Positions 54,002 through 62,880 of a stretch of DNA of 64,000 nucleotides are shown here, piece by piece. Position numbers and translations under genes: made by a program. The DNA comes from Sphaerisporangium aureirubrum (GTDB taxonomy: Bacteria > Actinomycetota > Actinomycetes > Streptosporangiales > Streptosporangiaceae): assembly GCF_042658925.1 (NCBI RefSeq), contig NZ_JBHSRF010000042.1, positions 1-64,000 of the forward strand, read 5' to 3'. The first letter of the stretch is position 1. Each line of letters starts with the position of its first letter. Below the pieces are notes generated by a model. It did no database searches. It was not told where the DNA came from and saw nothing but the letters and a program-made list of their open reading frames with translations.

Positions 54002-54760
54002 TCAGCAGGTGGAGACGCCACCGTCCACCGGGACCACCGCGCCGGTCAGGTACGCCCCCGCCCGGGACGCCAGGAAGATCGCGGCCCCGGCCATGTCGTC
54101 CGGACGGCCGATCCTGCCGAGCGGCACGTGCGATTCCACCACGGCCCTCGTGCCCGGGTCGTCCAGGGCGTAGGCCATCATCTTGGACTCGAACGGCCCG
54201 GGGGCGATCGCGTTCACCGTGATGAACTCCGGGGCGAGGGTCTTGGCCAGGTGCCGGGTCAGCATGTGCACGGCCGCCTTGGCCGCCGAGTAGGCGTAGT
54301 TCTCCACGATGGGCACCCGCAGGCCGTCCACCGAGCCGATGTTGATGACCCGGGCGGGGTCCTCGGGGGTGGCGGCGGCGCGCAGCAGCGGCAGGAACCG
54401 CTGGGTCAGGAAGAACACCCCTTTGACGTTGATGCCCCACAGCTTGTCGAAGGCGTGCCCGGGGTAGTCGGCGAGCGGCGCGCCCCAGGTCGCCCCGGCG
54501 TTGTTGACCAGCACGTCCAGCCGGTCCTCCCGCTCGGCGACCGCGGACGCCAGCGTCTCGACGCCCTCGGGGGTGGACAGGTCGGCCGGGACGGCGACGC
54601 AGCCGAGCTCGGCCCCGGTCTTCTCCACGTCGGCGGCCTTGCGCGAGGAGATGTACACCCTCGCCCCCGCCTCCGCGAAGCCCGCCGCGATCATCCTGCC
54701 GATGCCGCGCGAGCCTCCCGTGACGACGACCGTCTTGCCTTCCACCGAGAACAGGGTCAT
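54002..54760 (-). CDS. Short-chain dehydrogenase/reductase
   Basis: A 252-residue classical SDR: TGGSRGIGRMIA, NNAGATWGAPL, Ser in INIGSVDGL, Tyr-x3-Lys in NYAYSAAKAAVH, and PGPFESKMM. It belongs to the 3-oxoacyl-ACP reductase-like or gluconate dehydrogenase-like group. The ATG at 54760 follows GGGGGG. An ACCGACCGGTCGGT palindrome 38 bases upstream suggests TetR control. Substrate unknown. Confidence 0.87.
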   Translation of the reverse strand: MTLFSVEGKTVVVTGGSRGIGRMIAAGFAEAGARVYISSRKAADVEKTGAELGCVAVPADLSTPEGVETLASAVAEREDRLDVLVNNAGATWGAPLADYPGHAFDKLWGINVKGVFFLTQRFLPLLRAAATPEDPARVINIGSVDGLRVPIVENYAYSAAKAAVHMLTRHLAKTLAPEFITVNAIAPGPFESKMMAYALDDPGTRAVVESHVPLGRIGRPDDMAGAAIFLASRAGAYLTGAVVPVDGGVSTC

Positions 54761-54798
54761 GCCCCCCGATGATGCCGCACGGCGTCGGCAGCGTCCAT

Positions 54799-54812
54799 AC
54801 CGACCGGTCGGT
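54799..54812. promoter_or_regulatory. TetR-type operator upstream of the SDR
   Basis: ACCGACCGGTCGGT is a perfect 14-bp palindrome, extended by ATAC on the left and a shifted GTAT on the right. This is the classic operator form of many actinomycete TetR repressors. The regulator is not encoded adjacent. Confidence 0.6.
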
Positions 54813-54835
54813 CCGTATCGTCGCGCCACGCCGGA

Positions 54836-54865
54836 CGGGTTCATGCCATACGGGTTCATGCCATA
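54836..54865. repeat. 15-bp tandem duplication upstream of SDR
   Basis: CGGGTTCATGCCATA occurs twice in a row (54836-54850 and 54851-54865, the second with minor edge changes). It lies between the TetR-type operator and the double hairpin. Function unknown. Confidence 0.55.
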
Positions 54866-54930
54866 TGGAAATGGCGACGTGTTCCCGAGAGGTTTGCGGG
54901 GGAATGGGAAAACAGCCCGGAAATACGGAA

Positions 54931-55020
54931 ACGTGTCCTGGCGGGCGTGGGGGACCCGCCAGGACACGTACCGCCCCGGCGCGACCGCCAGGACCCCGGC
55001 GAGGGTTGGGGTCCTGGCGG
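54931..55020 (-). terminator. Pair of related perfect hairpins
   Basis: Stem 1: ACGTGTCCTGGCGGG (54931-54945) with its exact complement at 54955-54969, 15 bp. Stem 2: CCGCCAGGACCCC (54985-54997) with GGGGTCCTGGCGG (55008-55020), 13 bp. Both stems share CCGCCAGGAC, so arms can also pair across hairpins. They lie just downstream of the gene at 55025-55369 and before the SDR, so terminator or attenuator roles are possible. Confidence 0.6.
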
Positions 55021-55024
55021 ACGT

Positions 55025-55369
55025 TTACCGCACGGAGTCTTCGGGCGGCCGGTCCGCGGAGTCGTCCTCCCAGGTGTCCTGGGGGTCCTCCTCGGCCGGC
55101 CTGCGGAGATGGCGCTTGATGAGCTGGGCCGCACCGGTGGGGTCGCCGGACGGATGAGTGACGGTGAGACCGTCCTCGGTCCAGACGAACGAGCCCTTGC
55201 GGCACCAGACGGTCAGCTCGGTGGTCACCGAGAGGACGGACATCCCGTTGCCGCTGCTCTGGTAGGTGTGGGTGAACCCCTCACGGTGCAGCGCGTAGCG
55301 CAGCAGGCGCGTCGCCTCCCGCGGATCATGCCACGGCAGATATGCCGTTCCCGCTCGAACCGCCAGCAC
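55025..55369 (-). CDS. Hypothetical protein
   Basis: A 114-residue soluble protein with no recognised domain. The central part (GMSVLSVTTELTVWCRKGSF then VWTEDGLTV) reads as a small beta-rich region with one Cys; the C-terminus is acidic and Pro-rich. It diverges from a GntR gene across a region with TTTGTACC half-sites and may be a GntR target. It also starts with the odd stretch AVRAGTAYLPWHDPREATRLL, typical of short actinomycete proteins without known role. Confidence 0.6.
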   Translation of the reverse strand: MLAVRAGTAYLPWHDPREATRLLRYALHREGFTHTYQSSGNGMSVLSVTTELTVWCRKGSFVWTEDGLTVTHPSGDPTGAAQLIKRHLRRPAEEDPQDTWEDDSADRPPEDSVR

Positions 55370-55402
55370 AGGCCCTCACCCCCTCGCCGACTCTTTGATG
55401 GA

Positions 55403-55496
55403 TTTGTACCAACGTTTGGATAATGCGGGTCCGCGCGGCTCGGGTCAAGGGGTTGTTTGCTGTCAGATCGAGATCGTCTAGATTCGTAGGTACAAA
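55403..55496. promoter_or_regulatory. Inverted TTTGTACC half-sites flanking GntR promoter
   Basis: TTTGTACC (55403-55410) is mirrored by GGTACAAA (55489-55496), 78 bases apart. The first is followed by a CCAACGTTTGG near-palindrome. A possible GntR promoter, TTGCTG then TAGATT with a 16-base gap, lies between. Binding by the adjacent GntR is a guess. Confidence 0.45.
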
Positions 55497-55518
55497 AGGA
55501 CGCAACCGTAGGTGAGAT

Positions 55519-56268
55519 TTGGCACGGTCGACGCTGTATCAGCAGGTGGCCGGCGAGCTGCGCAGGGCGATCTACTCCGGCGAGCTCGGGCCGGGTGCCC
55601 AGCTGCCTACGGAGATGGACCTCATGGACAGCCACGAGGTCAGCCGTAACACGGTGCGCCTCGCGCTCGCCGAGCTGGAGAACGAAGGCCTGATCACCCG
55701 GATGCGCCGGCGCGGCAGCTTCGTCCGCGACCGCCGCGCTCTGCTGATGCGCCCGCAGGACGAGCTGAACTCCGCGCCCGGGGTCGTGCGCCGGGAGGCG
55801 TTCGCCGACGCGGTGACGAAGGAGGGCCGAAAGCCCGGGCAGGAGATCGAGGTCTCCATCGTCCAGCCGCCCGAGGAGATCGCCACCCGCCTCCAGCTGG
55901 AGGAGCGCGCGGTCGCGGTGGTGCGGCGCCGGCTGCGTTACGTCGACGACCAGCCCTACAACACCAACGACTCCTTCTTCCCCTACGCCCTGGTGCGCGA
56001 CTCGGAGATCGCCCGCCCGGCGGACATCACGCGGGGGGCCAACCGCGTGCTGGAGGAGCTGGGCCACCGGCAGGTCCGGGTCGTGGACGACATTTCCGCG
56101 CGCATGCCGACTCCTGAGGAAGCCGCGCGGCTGCAACTTGAACCTGGTACGCCTGTTGTCGTATATGTCCGAGTCGGTTTCGACCTGGACGACCTTCCGG
56201 TCCGGGTCGCCGTCTCGGTTCTGCCCGCCGACAAGCATCTGATCAGGTACGAGCTCGCGCTGAGCTGA
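55519..56268 (+). CDS. GntR family regulator (HutC/UTRA type)
   Basis: A 249-residue regulator. N-terminal winged helix: YQQVAGELRRAIYSGELGPG, LPTEMDLMDSHEVSRNTVRL. C-terminal UTRA ligand domain from about 85 (ERAVAVVRRRLRYVDDQPYN, ARMPTPEEAARLQLEPGTPV). HutC-type GntR proteins respond to sugars, histidine or amino-sugar phosphates. TTG start with AGGTGAG close upstream. Divergent from the small hypothetical gene; ligand unknown. Confidence 0.9.
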   Translation: MARSTLYQQVAGELRRAIYSGELGPGAQLPTEMDLMDSHEVSRNTVRLALAELENEGLITRMRRRGSFVRDRRALLMRPQDELNSAPGVVRREAFADAVTKEGRKPGQEIEVSIVQPPEEIATRLQLEERAVAVVRRRLRYVDDQPYNTNDSFFPYALVRDSEIARPADITRGANRVLEELGHRQVRVVDDISARMPTPEEAARLQLEPGTPVVVYVRVGFDLDDLPVRVAVSVLPADKHLIRYELALS

Positions 56269-56468
56269 CCTGAGCCCGACCCCGACCGGCCCCTGTGGGG
56301 GTGGCCGGTCCCCTCTCTCGCACGCCCTGGCGTTCCCGCCGCGGCCGGACACGCCCGTGACGCGTGCGGTGACCGGACTTCACCCGGGCTTTGACTGAGA
56401 AAGCCGTACGCCCAGTCCGAGCACGTTCCGTGTTCGAGGCGCTACCAACGGCCACGAAAGGATCCTCC

Positions 56469-57095
56469 ATGTCTCCCCACACCCTTCAGCAGGCCAGGTC
56501 GCTCACTCTCCGTACCGCCACCCCGGCGGATCTTTCCGGAGTACTGCGCCTGCTGGCCGACACGGCGGGCTGGCTGCACGGACGCGGCATCCGGCAGTGG
56601 CCGGCCGCGGGCTTCCCCGCCGCGCGGATCGAGCCGCTGATCGCGTCGCAGACCCTGTACGTGCTGGACGGCGCCGACGGCGACGGCCTGGTCCCCGCGG
56701 CGACCCTCGCCCTGGACGACCACGCCGACCCGGAGTTCTGGACCCGGGGCGACCGGCCCGAGACCGCGTTCTACGTGCACAAGCTGGCGGTGGGACGTGC
56801 GTTCGCCGGGCTCGGGCTCGGCGAGACCCTGCTCGACTGGGCGGCGCTGCGTGTGGCGGCGGCCGGCCGGAGCTGGCTGCGGCTGGACTGCTCCAAGGAC
56901 AACCCGGGTCTTCAGGGGTACTACCGGGGCCTCGGCTTCCGGCACGTGCGCACCGTGGACCTGCCGCACCGGGCCTCCGGCGCGCTGTTCCAGCGGCCGG
57001 CCGACCTACCCGGCCCCGCCGAGCCCGCATCGCGGTGGAGCAGGGTCACGCCCGGCGTCCAGGTGCTCCGTCCGTCGTACTCCGGGATGGCCTGA
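56469..57095 (+). CDS. GNAT family acetyltransferase
   Basis: A 208-residue GNAT enzyme: LRTATPADLSGVLRLLADTA at the start, KLAVGRAFAGLGLGETLLDW with the acetyl-CoA motif, and LDCSKDNPGLQGYYRGLGF near the end. Acceptor unknown. ATG at 56469 after AAAGGA. Next to cutC on the same strand but with a separate promoter region of 116 bases. Confidence 0.87.
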   Translation: MSPHTLQQARSLTLRTATPADLSGVLRLLADTAGWLHGRGIRQWPAAGFPAARIEPLIASQTLYVLDGADGDGLVPAATLALDDHADPEFWTRGDRPETAFYVHKLAVGRAFAGLGLGETLLDWAALRVAAAGRSWLRLDCSKDNPGLQGYYRGLGFRHVRTVDLPHRASGALFQRPADLPGPAEPASRWSRVTPGVQVLRPSYSGMA

Positions 57096-57211
57096 CCGGC
57101 ACCGTGTCAGATCCGGTCCAGAGTGGCAACGGCGGCAACTCCGGACAGCCGCCGGGTTCTATCTGGTAGCGGTCCAACTCTGGACAGGACGGTCGGATAA
57201 TCTCTGGACCC

Positions 57212-57892
57212 ATGACCGGATCGCTGCTCGAGGTGATCGCGCTTGACGTGCGCGACGCCGTGGCCGCAGAAGACGGCGGCGCGGACCGCCTGGAGATCGT
57301 GGCCGACATCTCCGCCGGGGGGCTCACCCCCGCGCCGGAGACCGTCGAAGCGATCACCAAGCAGTCCGCGCTGCCACAGATGGTGATGCTCCGGTCCAAC
57401 GCCGGTTACACGGTCTCCCCGGAGGAGCTGGACGACCTGGCCCGCGCCGCGCGCTCGCTGGCCGACGCCGGGGCGGCCGGGTTCGTCTTCGGCTTCCTCG
57501 ACGCGGCCGGCGTGGTCGACCTGGCGGCGACCGAGGCATTGATCCACGCGGTGACGCCGCTGCCGTGGACGTTCCACCGCGCGGTCGACAACGCCGCCGA
57601 CCTGCAGGCGGGCTGGCGGGCCATCCGCCTGTTGCCGAATCTCGCCACCATCTTGACCTCCGGCGACCCCGGAGGCATCGCGGGCGGCCTGCCGATGCTG
57701 CGCGCCCGTGCCGAGGCCGGGGACGCGCCGCTGATCCTCGCGGGCGGCGGCCTGGAACCCCACCTGGTGCCCCCGCTGCTGGACTACGGGGTGCGGGCGT
57801 TCCACGTGGGCCGGGCCGTGCGGGGGTCGTGGTCCGCGCCCGTCGACCGCGAGCGGGTGCGGCGGTGGCGCGAGCTGGTGGACACGGTCTGA
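57212..57892 (+). CDS. cutC: CutC family protein
   Basis: A 226-residue TIM-barrel of the CutC family: LEVIALDVRDAVAAEDGGAD, RLEIVADISAGGLTP, GFVFGFLD, TFHRAVDN, ILTSGDPGG and AGGGLEP are diagnostic. CutC was linked to copper homeostasis in E. coli, but its enzymatic function is still unsettled. ATG start at 57212. The next gene starts three bases after the stop, so the two are translationally coupled. Confidence 0.92.
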   Translation: MTGSLLEVIALDVRDAVAAEDGGADRLEIVADISAGGLTPAPETVEAITKQSALPQMVMLRSNAGYTVSPEELDDLARAARSLADAGAAGFVFGFLDAAGVVDLAATEALIHAVTPLPWTFHRAVDNAADLQAGWRAIRLLPNLATILTSGDPGGIAGGLPMLRARAEAGDAPLILAGGGLEPHLVPPLLDYGVRAFHVGRAVRGSWSAPVDRERVRRWRELVDTV

Positions 57893-57894
57893 CG

Positions 57895-59085
57895 GTGCGC
57901 ACCACCCTCGGAGGCCACCAGGACGTCCCCGGGTTCGCCGCGGCGCACCGGGAGCAGTCCTGGCGCTACCCCGGGCCGGGTGACGCCTGGCAGCCGGTGC
58001 ACACCGTGTACGTGCCCGCCGACCGCTTCGGCCCCGGCACCGCCAGGGAGTGGGGCGACGCGGCGCTCGCCCTGCTGGAGCGCCACCTGCCCTCCGCCGG
58101 GCGGCTGGCGGAGGTGTTCGGGCCGGTGCCCGGCGACCTCGCGGCGGACGTGCGGGACCGGGTGGCGCGCAAACTGGCCGCCGAGCCCGTCGAGGACCTC
58201 AGGATCGACTTCGAGGACGGCTACGGCACCCGCCCGCCCGCCGAGGAGGACGCGCACGCCGTCCGGGCCGCCGAGGCGGTGGCCGCCGCGCACGCCGGCG
58301 GCACGCTGCCGCGCCGGTGGGGCCCCCGGGTCAAGTCGTTCGCCGACGGGGACCCGGGACGGGCCCTGCGCACGCTGGACCTCCTGCTCACCGGGGTCGC
58401 CGACCGGGTGGGCGGCCTCCCGCCCGGCCTCGCCGTGACCTTCCCCAAGGTGCTGATGGAGTCCTACCTCGGGCAGTTCGCCACCGGCCTGGCCGGCCTG
58501 GAGCGGGGGCTCGGGCTGCACGCGGGCGCGCTGCGGTTCGAGATGCAGGTGGAGGCCCCGCAGACCGTGATGTTCCTCCAGCGCTCGGCCGACCTCGTGC
58601 CCTCGCTCGGCGGGCGGCTGGCCGCGGCGCACTTCGGGGTGTTCGACTACACCGCCGCGTGCGGGCTGCCGCCGGGGGAGCAGCGCCTGGACCACCCGGT
58701 GTGCGACCACGCGCGCGAGGTGATGCGCACCGCACTGGCGGGCACCGGCGTGGAGCTGTCGGACGGCTCGCTGGCCGCCGCGCCCGCCTCGGAGGCGACC
58801 GCCGACGTGCACGCGCTGTGGCGGGCGCACGCCGGCATGGTGCGCCATTCGCTGCGGCACGGCTTCTACCAGGGGTGGGACATGCATCCCTCCCACCTGG
58901 TGAGCCGCTACGCCACGGTGTACACCTTCCACCTGGCCGCCTTCGACGCCTACGCGGCCCGGGTCGCCGCCTGGGAGGCCTGCAGGGACGCCGAGGGCGG
59001 CGTGATGGACGAGCCCGCCACCGTGAAGACGCTCACGGCGGCCCTGCGCCGCGCCGGGATGGCCCTGGAGGGCACCGCCCCGTGA
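57895..59085 (+). CDS. DUF6986 aldolase/citrate-lyase-like protein
   Basis: A 396-residue protein related to the PEP-mutase/HpcH-citrate lyase TIM-barrel group, by motifs such as RIDFEDGYGTRP, RVKSFADGD, TFPKVLMESYLGQF, MQVEAPQTVMFLQ and the C-terminal FYQGWDMHPSHL. A conserved actinobacterial family of unknown reaction, often near ureide or malate/glyoxylate genes. Started at GTG 57895, directly after cutC. A C-C bond lyase role is an inference from fold. Confidence 0.8.
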   Translation: MRTTLGGHQDVPGFAAAHREQSWRYPGPGDAWQPVHTVYVPADRFGPGTAREWGDAALALLERHLPSAGRLAEVFGPVPGDLAADVRDRVARKLAAEPVEDLRIDFEDGYGTRPPAEEDAHAVRAAEAVAAAHAGGTLPRRWGPRVKSFADGDPGRALRTLDLLLTGVADRVGGLPPGLAVTFPKVLMESYLGQFATGLAGLERGLGLHAGALRFEMQVEAPQTVMFLQRSADLVPSLGGRLAAAHFGVFDYTAACGLPPGEQRLDHPVCDHAREVMRTALAGTGVELSDGSLAAAPASEATADVHALWRAHAGMVRHSLRHGFYQGWDMHPSHLVSRYATVYTFHLAAFDAYAARVAAWEACRDAEGGVMDEPATVKTLTAALRRAGMALEGTAP

Positions 59086-59088
59086 CGG

Positions 59089-60420
59089 TCAGAGGGAGGG
59101 GCCGGGCAGGGGCATGCGGCCGCAGGCGGCGAACATGGCGGTACGGCCGACCAGCTTGACGTGCTCGCCCCGGCCCAGCGACGCCGCGAGGGCCGCCTCG
59201 GCCGCCTCGATGGACAGCCACTGCTGGTAGGTCACCGGGCTCACGTCCCGCGCGGCCAGCAGGTCGTCCAGCCGGGACGCCGGGGCGGCGCGCCCGGGAC
59301 GGGCGGTCAGGTCGGCCAGCAGGGTGCGCACCGTCTCGGCGGCGTCCGACTTGTTGGTGCCGATCACCCCGGTCGGGCCCCGCTTGAGCCAGCCCGCGAC
59401 GTACTGCCCCTCGGACACCCGCCCGGCGTCGTTCGGCACGGTCATGGACGCCTCGTCGAACGGCACCCCCGGCAGCGGCACGCTCTGGTACCCCACCGAG
59501 CGCAGCACCATGCCCGCCGGGATGACCTCGAACTCCCCGGTGCCGGTGACCCGCCCGTCCGCGAGGACGGTGCGCTCCAGCTTCAGCCCCTCCACACGGT
59601 CCGTGCCGAGGATCTCCACCGGGCGCAGCCAGAACCGCACGTCCAGCCGCCGGGGCCGTCCCGCCGACGCCCGCACGCACCAGGAGCGCAGCACCTCGAC
59701 GTTCCCCCGCACCTGCCGCGACAGCGCGCTGACGTCGCTCTCGCCGGCCTCGTCGTGCCGCACCGACACGTCGCAGTTCTCCAGGTCACCCAGCTCGCGC
59801 AGCTCCTTGAGGGTGAACTTGGCGTGCTCGGGCCCGCGCCTGCCGATCATGTGCAGGGTGCGCACCTGGCTCTTGGCCAGCCGCTCCAGCACCTCCTGCG
59901 GCACGTCGGTGGCGCTCAGCTCCTCGGCCGAGCGGGCCAGCACCCGCACCACGTCCACCGCGACGTTGCCGACGCCGATCACGGCCACGTCGGTGGCGTC
60001 CAGCGTGAAGTTCTCCGGCGGCACGTCGGGATGCCCGCAGTACCAGTTCACGAAGTCGGTGGCGGCGACGCTGCCGGGGAGATCCTCGCCGGGGATGCCG
60101 AGCCGCCGGTCGACCATGGCGCCCGTGCAGTAGACGACGGCGTCGTAACAGGCGGCCAGGTCGGCGACCGAGACGTCCGTGCCGAGCTCCACCCCGCCGA
60201 GGAACCGTACCGAGGGCAGCTCCAGCACCTTGCGCAGGTAGCCGGCGATCGACTTGATCGACGTGTGGTCGGGGGCGACGCCGTACCTCACCAGCCCGTA
60301 CGGGGTGGGGAGCCGGTCCAGCACATCGATCTCGACCGGTTCGCCGGCCTGCTTGGTCAGTGCCTCGGCGGTGTAAATACCGGCGGGACCGGATCCCACG
60401 ATCGCCACGCGAAGCGGCAT
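59089..60420 (-). CDS. fprA: FAD-dependent ferredoxin-NADP reductase
   Basis: A 443-residue flavoprotein of the adrenodoxin-reductase/FprA type. FAD site RVAIVGSGPAGIYTAEAL, DRLPTPYGLVRYGVAPDH, NADPH site DVAVIGVGNVAVDVVRVLAR, IGRRGPEHAKFTLKELREL, and GWLKRGPTGVIGTNKSDA near the end. Length matches M. tuberculosis FprA. It would transfer electrons from NADPH to ferredoxin for P450s or other acceptors. Divergent from proS. Confidence 0.95.
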   Translation of the reverse strand: MPLRVAIVGSGPAGIYTAEALTKQAGEPVEIDVLDRLPTPYGLVRYGVAPDHTSIKSIAGYLRKVLELPSVRFLGGVELGTDVSVADLAACYDAVVYCTGAMVDRRLGIPGEDLPGSVAATDFVNWYCGHPDVPPENFTLDATDVAVIGVGNVAVDVVRVLARSAEELSATDVPQEVLERLAKSQVRTLHMIGRRGPEHAKFTLKELRELGDLENCDVSVRHDEAGESDVSALSRQVRGNVEVLRSWCVRASAGRPRRLDVRFWLRPVEILGTDRVEGLKLERTVLADGRVTGTGEFEVIPAGMVLRSVGYQSVPLPGVPFDEASMTVPNDAGRVSEGQYVAGWLKRGPTGVIGTNKSDAAETVRTLLADLTARPGRAAPASRLDDLLAARDVSPVTYQQWLSIEAAEAALAASLGRGEHVKLVGRTAMFAACGRMPLPGPSL

Positions 60421-60700
60421 GGGGCCTCCTTAGCGGCCTCCGTCGCGGGGCTCACCGGCCCCGCGGGGTGATGGTGCAGATTGTCGTTCAACCCGGCGCT
60501 CCCGGCCAGTCGCGCACCGCGAAGGCGATCGAGATAATCCGGTTCCGTTACCCTCTCCTCTCCTCCGCGCTCGTCCGGCGGTCCCCGCGACGCGGGCGAC
60601 GACCACCGGGGACTCGATAGCCTGTACACCTACCACCAGTTGTCAACCTCCCAGACCCCCCGAATCTTTCAACAGCCGACCCCGCGACCGAGGAGTAGCC

Positions 60701-62443
60701 GTGCTGCTGCGTATGTCCACCCTGTTCCTTCGCACCCTGCGCGAGGATCCGGCGGACGCGGAGGTTCCGAGTCACAAGCTGCTCGTCCGCGCCGGCTACG
60801 TCCGCCGCGTCGCGCCCGGCGTCTACTCCTGGCTGCCGCTCGGCAAGATCGTCCTGGAGAACGTCGCCCGCGTGGTGCGCGAAGAGATGAACGCCATGGG
60901 CGGCCAGGAGGTGCTGTTCCCGGCCCTGCTGCCCCGTGAGTACTACGAGGCGACCGGCCGGTGGTCCGAGTACGGCGACACGCTGTTCCGGCTCAAGGAC
61001 CGCAAGGGCGCCGACTACCTGCTCGGGCCCACCCACGAAGAGATGTTCACCGACATGGTGAAGGGCGAGTACTCCTCCTACAAGGACTACCCCGTCACCC
61101 TGTACCAGATCCAGACGAAGTATCGCGACGAGGCGCGGCCCCGGGCGGGCATCCTGCGCGGGCGCGAGTTCGTCATGAAGGACTCCTACTCCTTCGACCT
61201 GGACGACGACGGCCTCAAGCGCTCCTACGAGCAGCACCGCGAGGCGTACATCAAGCTGTTCGACCGGCTCGGCATCGACTACAAGATCTGCTTCGCGATG
61301 TCGGGCGCCATGGGCGGCTCGGCGTCCGAAGAGTTCCTCGCGCCCGCCGAGACCGGCGAGGACACCTTCGTGGCCTGCCGGAACTGCGGGTACGCCGCCA
61401 ACGCCGAGGCGGTCCTCACGCCCCCGCCCGCCCCCGTGACCGGCGAGCGGCCCGCCCTGCGGGTGCTCGACACCCCCGGCACCCCGACCATCGAGACGCT
61501 GGTCTCCTACGTCAACGAGCACTACGGCCTCGGCGTCACCGCCGCGGACACCCTCAAGAACGTCGTGGTCAAGGTGCGTGTGCCCGGCGCGGCCGAGGCC
61601 GAGACCCTGGTCATCGGGGTGCCCGGGGACCGCGAGGTCGACTTCAAGCGCCTGGAGGCGTCGCTGTCGCCCGGCGTCCCGGAGATCTTCGAGGCGGCCG
61701 ACTTCGCCAGGCACCCCGGCCTGGTCCGCGGCTACATCGGCCCGCAGGTCCTCAAGGAGCTCGGCATCCGCTACCTCGTCGACCCCCGCGTGGTGGAGGG
61801 CTCGTCCTGGGTGACCGGCGCCAACGAGCCCGGCAGGCACGCCGCGCACGTCGTGGCGGGCCGCGACTTCGAGCCCGACGGCACCGTCGAGGCCGCCGAG
61901 GTCAGGGCCGGCGACGACTGCCCGAGGTGCGGCCACGCGGTCGCCATCGACCGCGGCATCGAGATCGGCCACATCTTCCAGCTCGGCCGCAAGTACGCCG
62001 ACGCCGCCGGCCTGGACGCCCTCGGCCCCGACGGCAAGCCGATCCGCATCACCATGGGCTCCTACGGCGTCGGCGTCTCGCGCGCGGTCGCGGTGCTCGC
62101 CGAGCAGCGGCACGACGCGCTCGGCCTGGTGTGGCCGCGCGAGGTGGCGCCCGCCGACGTGCACGTCGTGGGCACTGGCAAGGACAACCAGGTCGAGGTG
62201 GCGCTGCGGCTGGCCGAGGAGCTCCAGGCCAAGGGCCTGCGGGTCCTGGTGGACGACCGCCCCTCGGTCTCCCCCGGCGTGAAGTTCAAGGACGCCGAGC
62301 TGCTGGGCGTCCCCACCATCCTGATCGTCGGCCGCGGCCTCGCCCAAGGCGTCGTCGAGCTGCGCGACCGCCTCACCGGCGAGAAGCAGGAGATCCCGCT
62401 GACCGACGCCACCGCCCGCGTCGTGGAGGCCTGCGCGGTGTGA
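60701..62443 (+). CDS. proS: Prolyl-tRNA synthetase
   Basis: A 580-residue bacterial-type ProRS. Class II motif 2 is in TKYRDEARPRAGILRGREF then VMKDSYSFD. Motif 3 is GSYGVGVSRAVAVLAEQ. An editing (YbaK-like) insertion spans about 245-390, and the anticodon-binding C-terminal domain ends VEACAV. GTG at 60701 with AGGAG five bases upstream. Core gene placed here next to DUF4439, as in mycobacteria. Its last 23 bp are the first unit of a tandem repeat running past the stop. Confidence 0.97.
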   Translation: MLLRMSTLFLRTLREDPADAEVPSHKLLVRAGYVRRVAPGVYSWLPLGKIVLENVARVVREEMNAMGGQEVLFPALLPREYYEATGRWSEYGDTLFRLKDRKGADYLLGPTHEEMFTDMVKGEYSSYKDYPVTLYQIQTKYRDEARPRAGILRGREFVMKDSYSFDLDDDGLKRSYEQHREAYIKLFDRLGIDYKICFAMSGAMGGSASEEFLAPAETGEDTFVACRNCGYAANAEAVLTPPPAPVTGERPALRVLDTPGTPTIETLVSYVNEHYGLGVTAADTLKNVVVKVRVPGAAEAETLVIGVPGDREVDFKRLEASLSPGVPEIFEAADFARHPGLVRGYIGPQVLKELGIRYLVDPRVVEGSSWVTGANEPGRHAAHVVAGRDFEPDGTVEAAEVRAGDDCPRCGHAVAIDRGIEIGHIFQLGRKYADAAGLDALGPDGKPIRITMGSYGVGVSRAVAVLAEQRHDALGLVWPREVAPADVHVVGTGKDNQVEVALRLAEELQAKGLRVLVDDRPSVSPGVKFKDAELLGVPTILIVGRGLAQGVVELRDRLTGEKQEIPLTDATARVVEACAV

Positions 62444-62530
62444 CCGTGGAGGCCTGCCCGGTGGTCGTGGAGGTCTGCGCGGTGTGGTCGTGGAGGCCTG
62501 CGCCGTGTGACCGTGGCGCCTCGCGGACGT
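62421..62530. repeat. 23-bp tandem repeat spanning the proS stop codon
   Basis: GTGGAGGCCTGCGCGGTG-like units start at 62423, 62446, 62467, 62490 and 62513 (periods 23, 21, 23, 23). The first lies in the proS end and includes its TGA. The later ones lie after it and are out of frame with each other. Confidence 0.75.
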
Positions 62531-62545
62531 GAGCCGTGACGAGCG

Positions 62546-62581
62546 ACGGCGGGCGCCCCGCCGCCTGGGGGCGCCCGCCGT
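62546..62581 (+). terminator. proS terminator hairpin
   Basis: ACGGCGGGCGCCCC pairs perfectly with GGGGCGCCCGCCGT (14 bp, eight-base loop). Another perfect stem follows, CCCGCCGGG (62605-62613) with CCCGGCGGG (62617-62625), and the stretch to 62689 is hairpin-rich. No T-run is present, as is common in this order. Confidence 0.6.
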
Positions 62582-62688
62582 GGAAATCCGGTTGGAACCC
62601 GCCCCCCGCCGGGAGGCCCGGCGGGCAGGGCGGGGAGGTAAAGACCGGCCGGCCCGGGCAGGGCGGGCGGCCGGTCGGCTCGTGGGTG

Positions 62689-62880
62689 TCAGCGCTTGCT
62701 GCTGCCCAGCGTCTTCTTCCAGTGCAGGCCGCCCGGCAGGTTCACTGTGATGGTGCGCCGCCCGTCGGCCGTTTTGGTGACGCGGAAGCCACGATTGCCG
62801 TAGCTGTGTCCGACACCGCCGCGGGACAGGTTGAGCCGGAACGGGCCCAACTTGATCGACTTACGGTAACTCCAACCCAT
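62689..62880 (-). CDS. DUF4236 protein
   Basis: A 63-residue protein of the DUF4236 family: MGWSYRKSIKLGPFRLNLSR, then GGVGHSYGNRGFRVTK, then RRTITVNLPGGLH. The family is widespread and short; function unknown. The ATG at 62880 has GGAGG six bases upstream; the earlier in-frame start lacks a site. Confidence 0.9.
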   Translation of the reverse strand: MGWSYRKSIKLGPFRLNLSRGGVGHSYGNRGFRVTKTADGRRTITVNLPGGLHWKKTLGSSKR

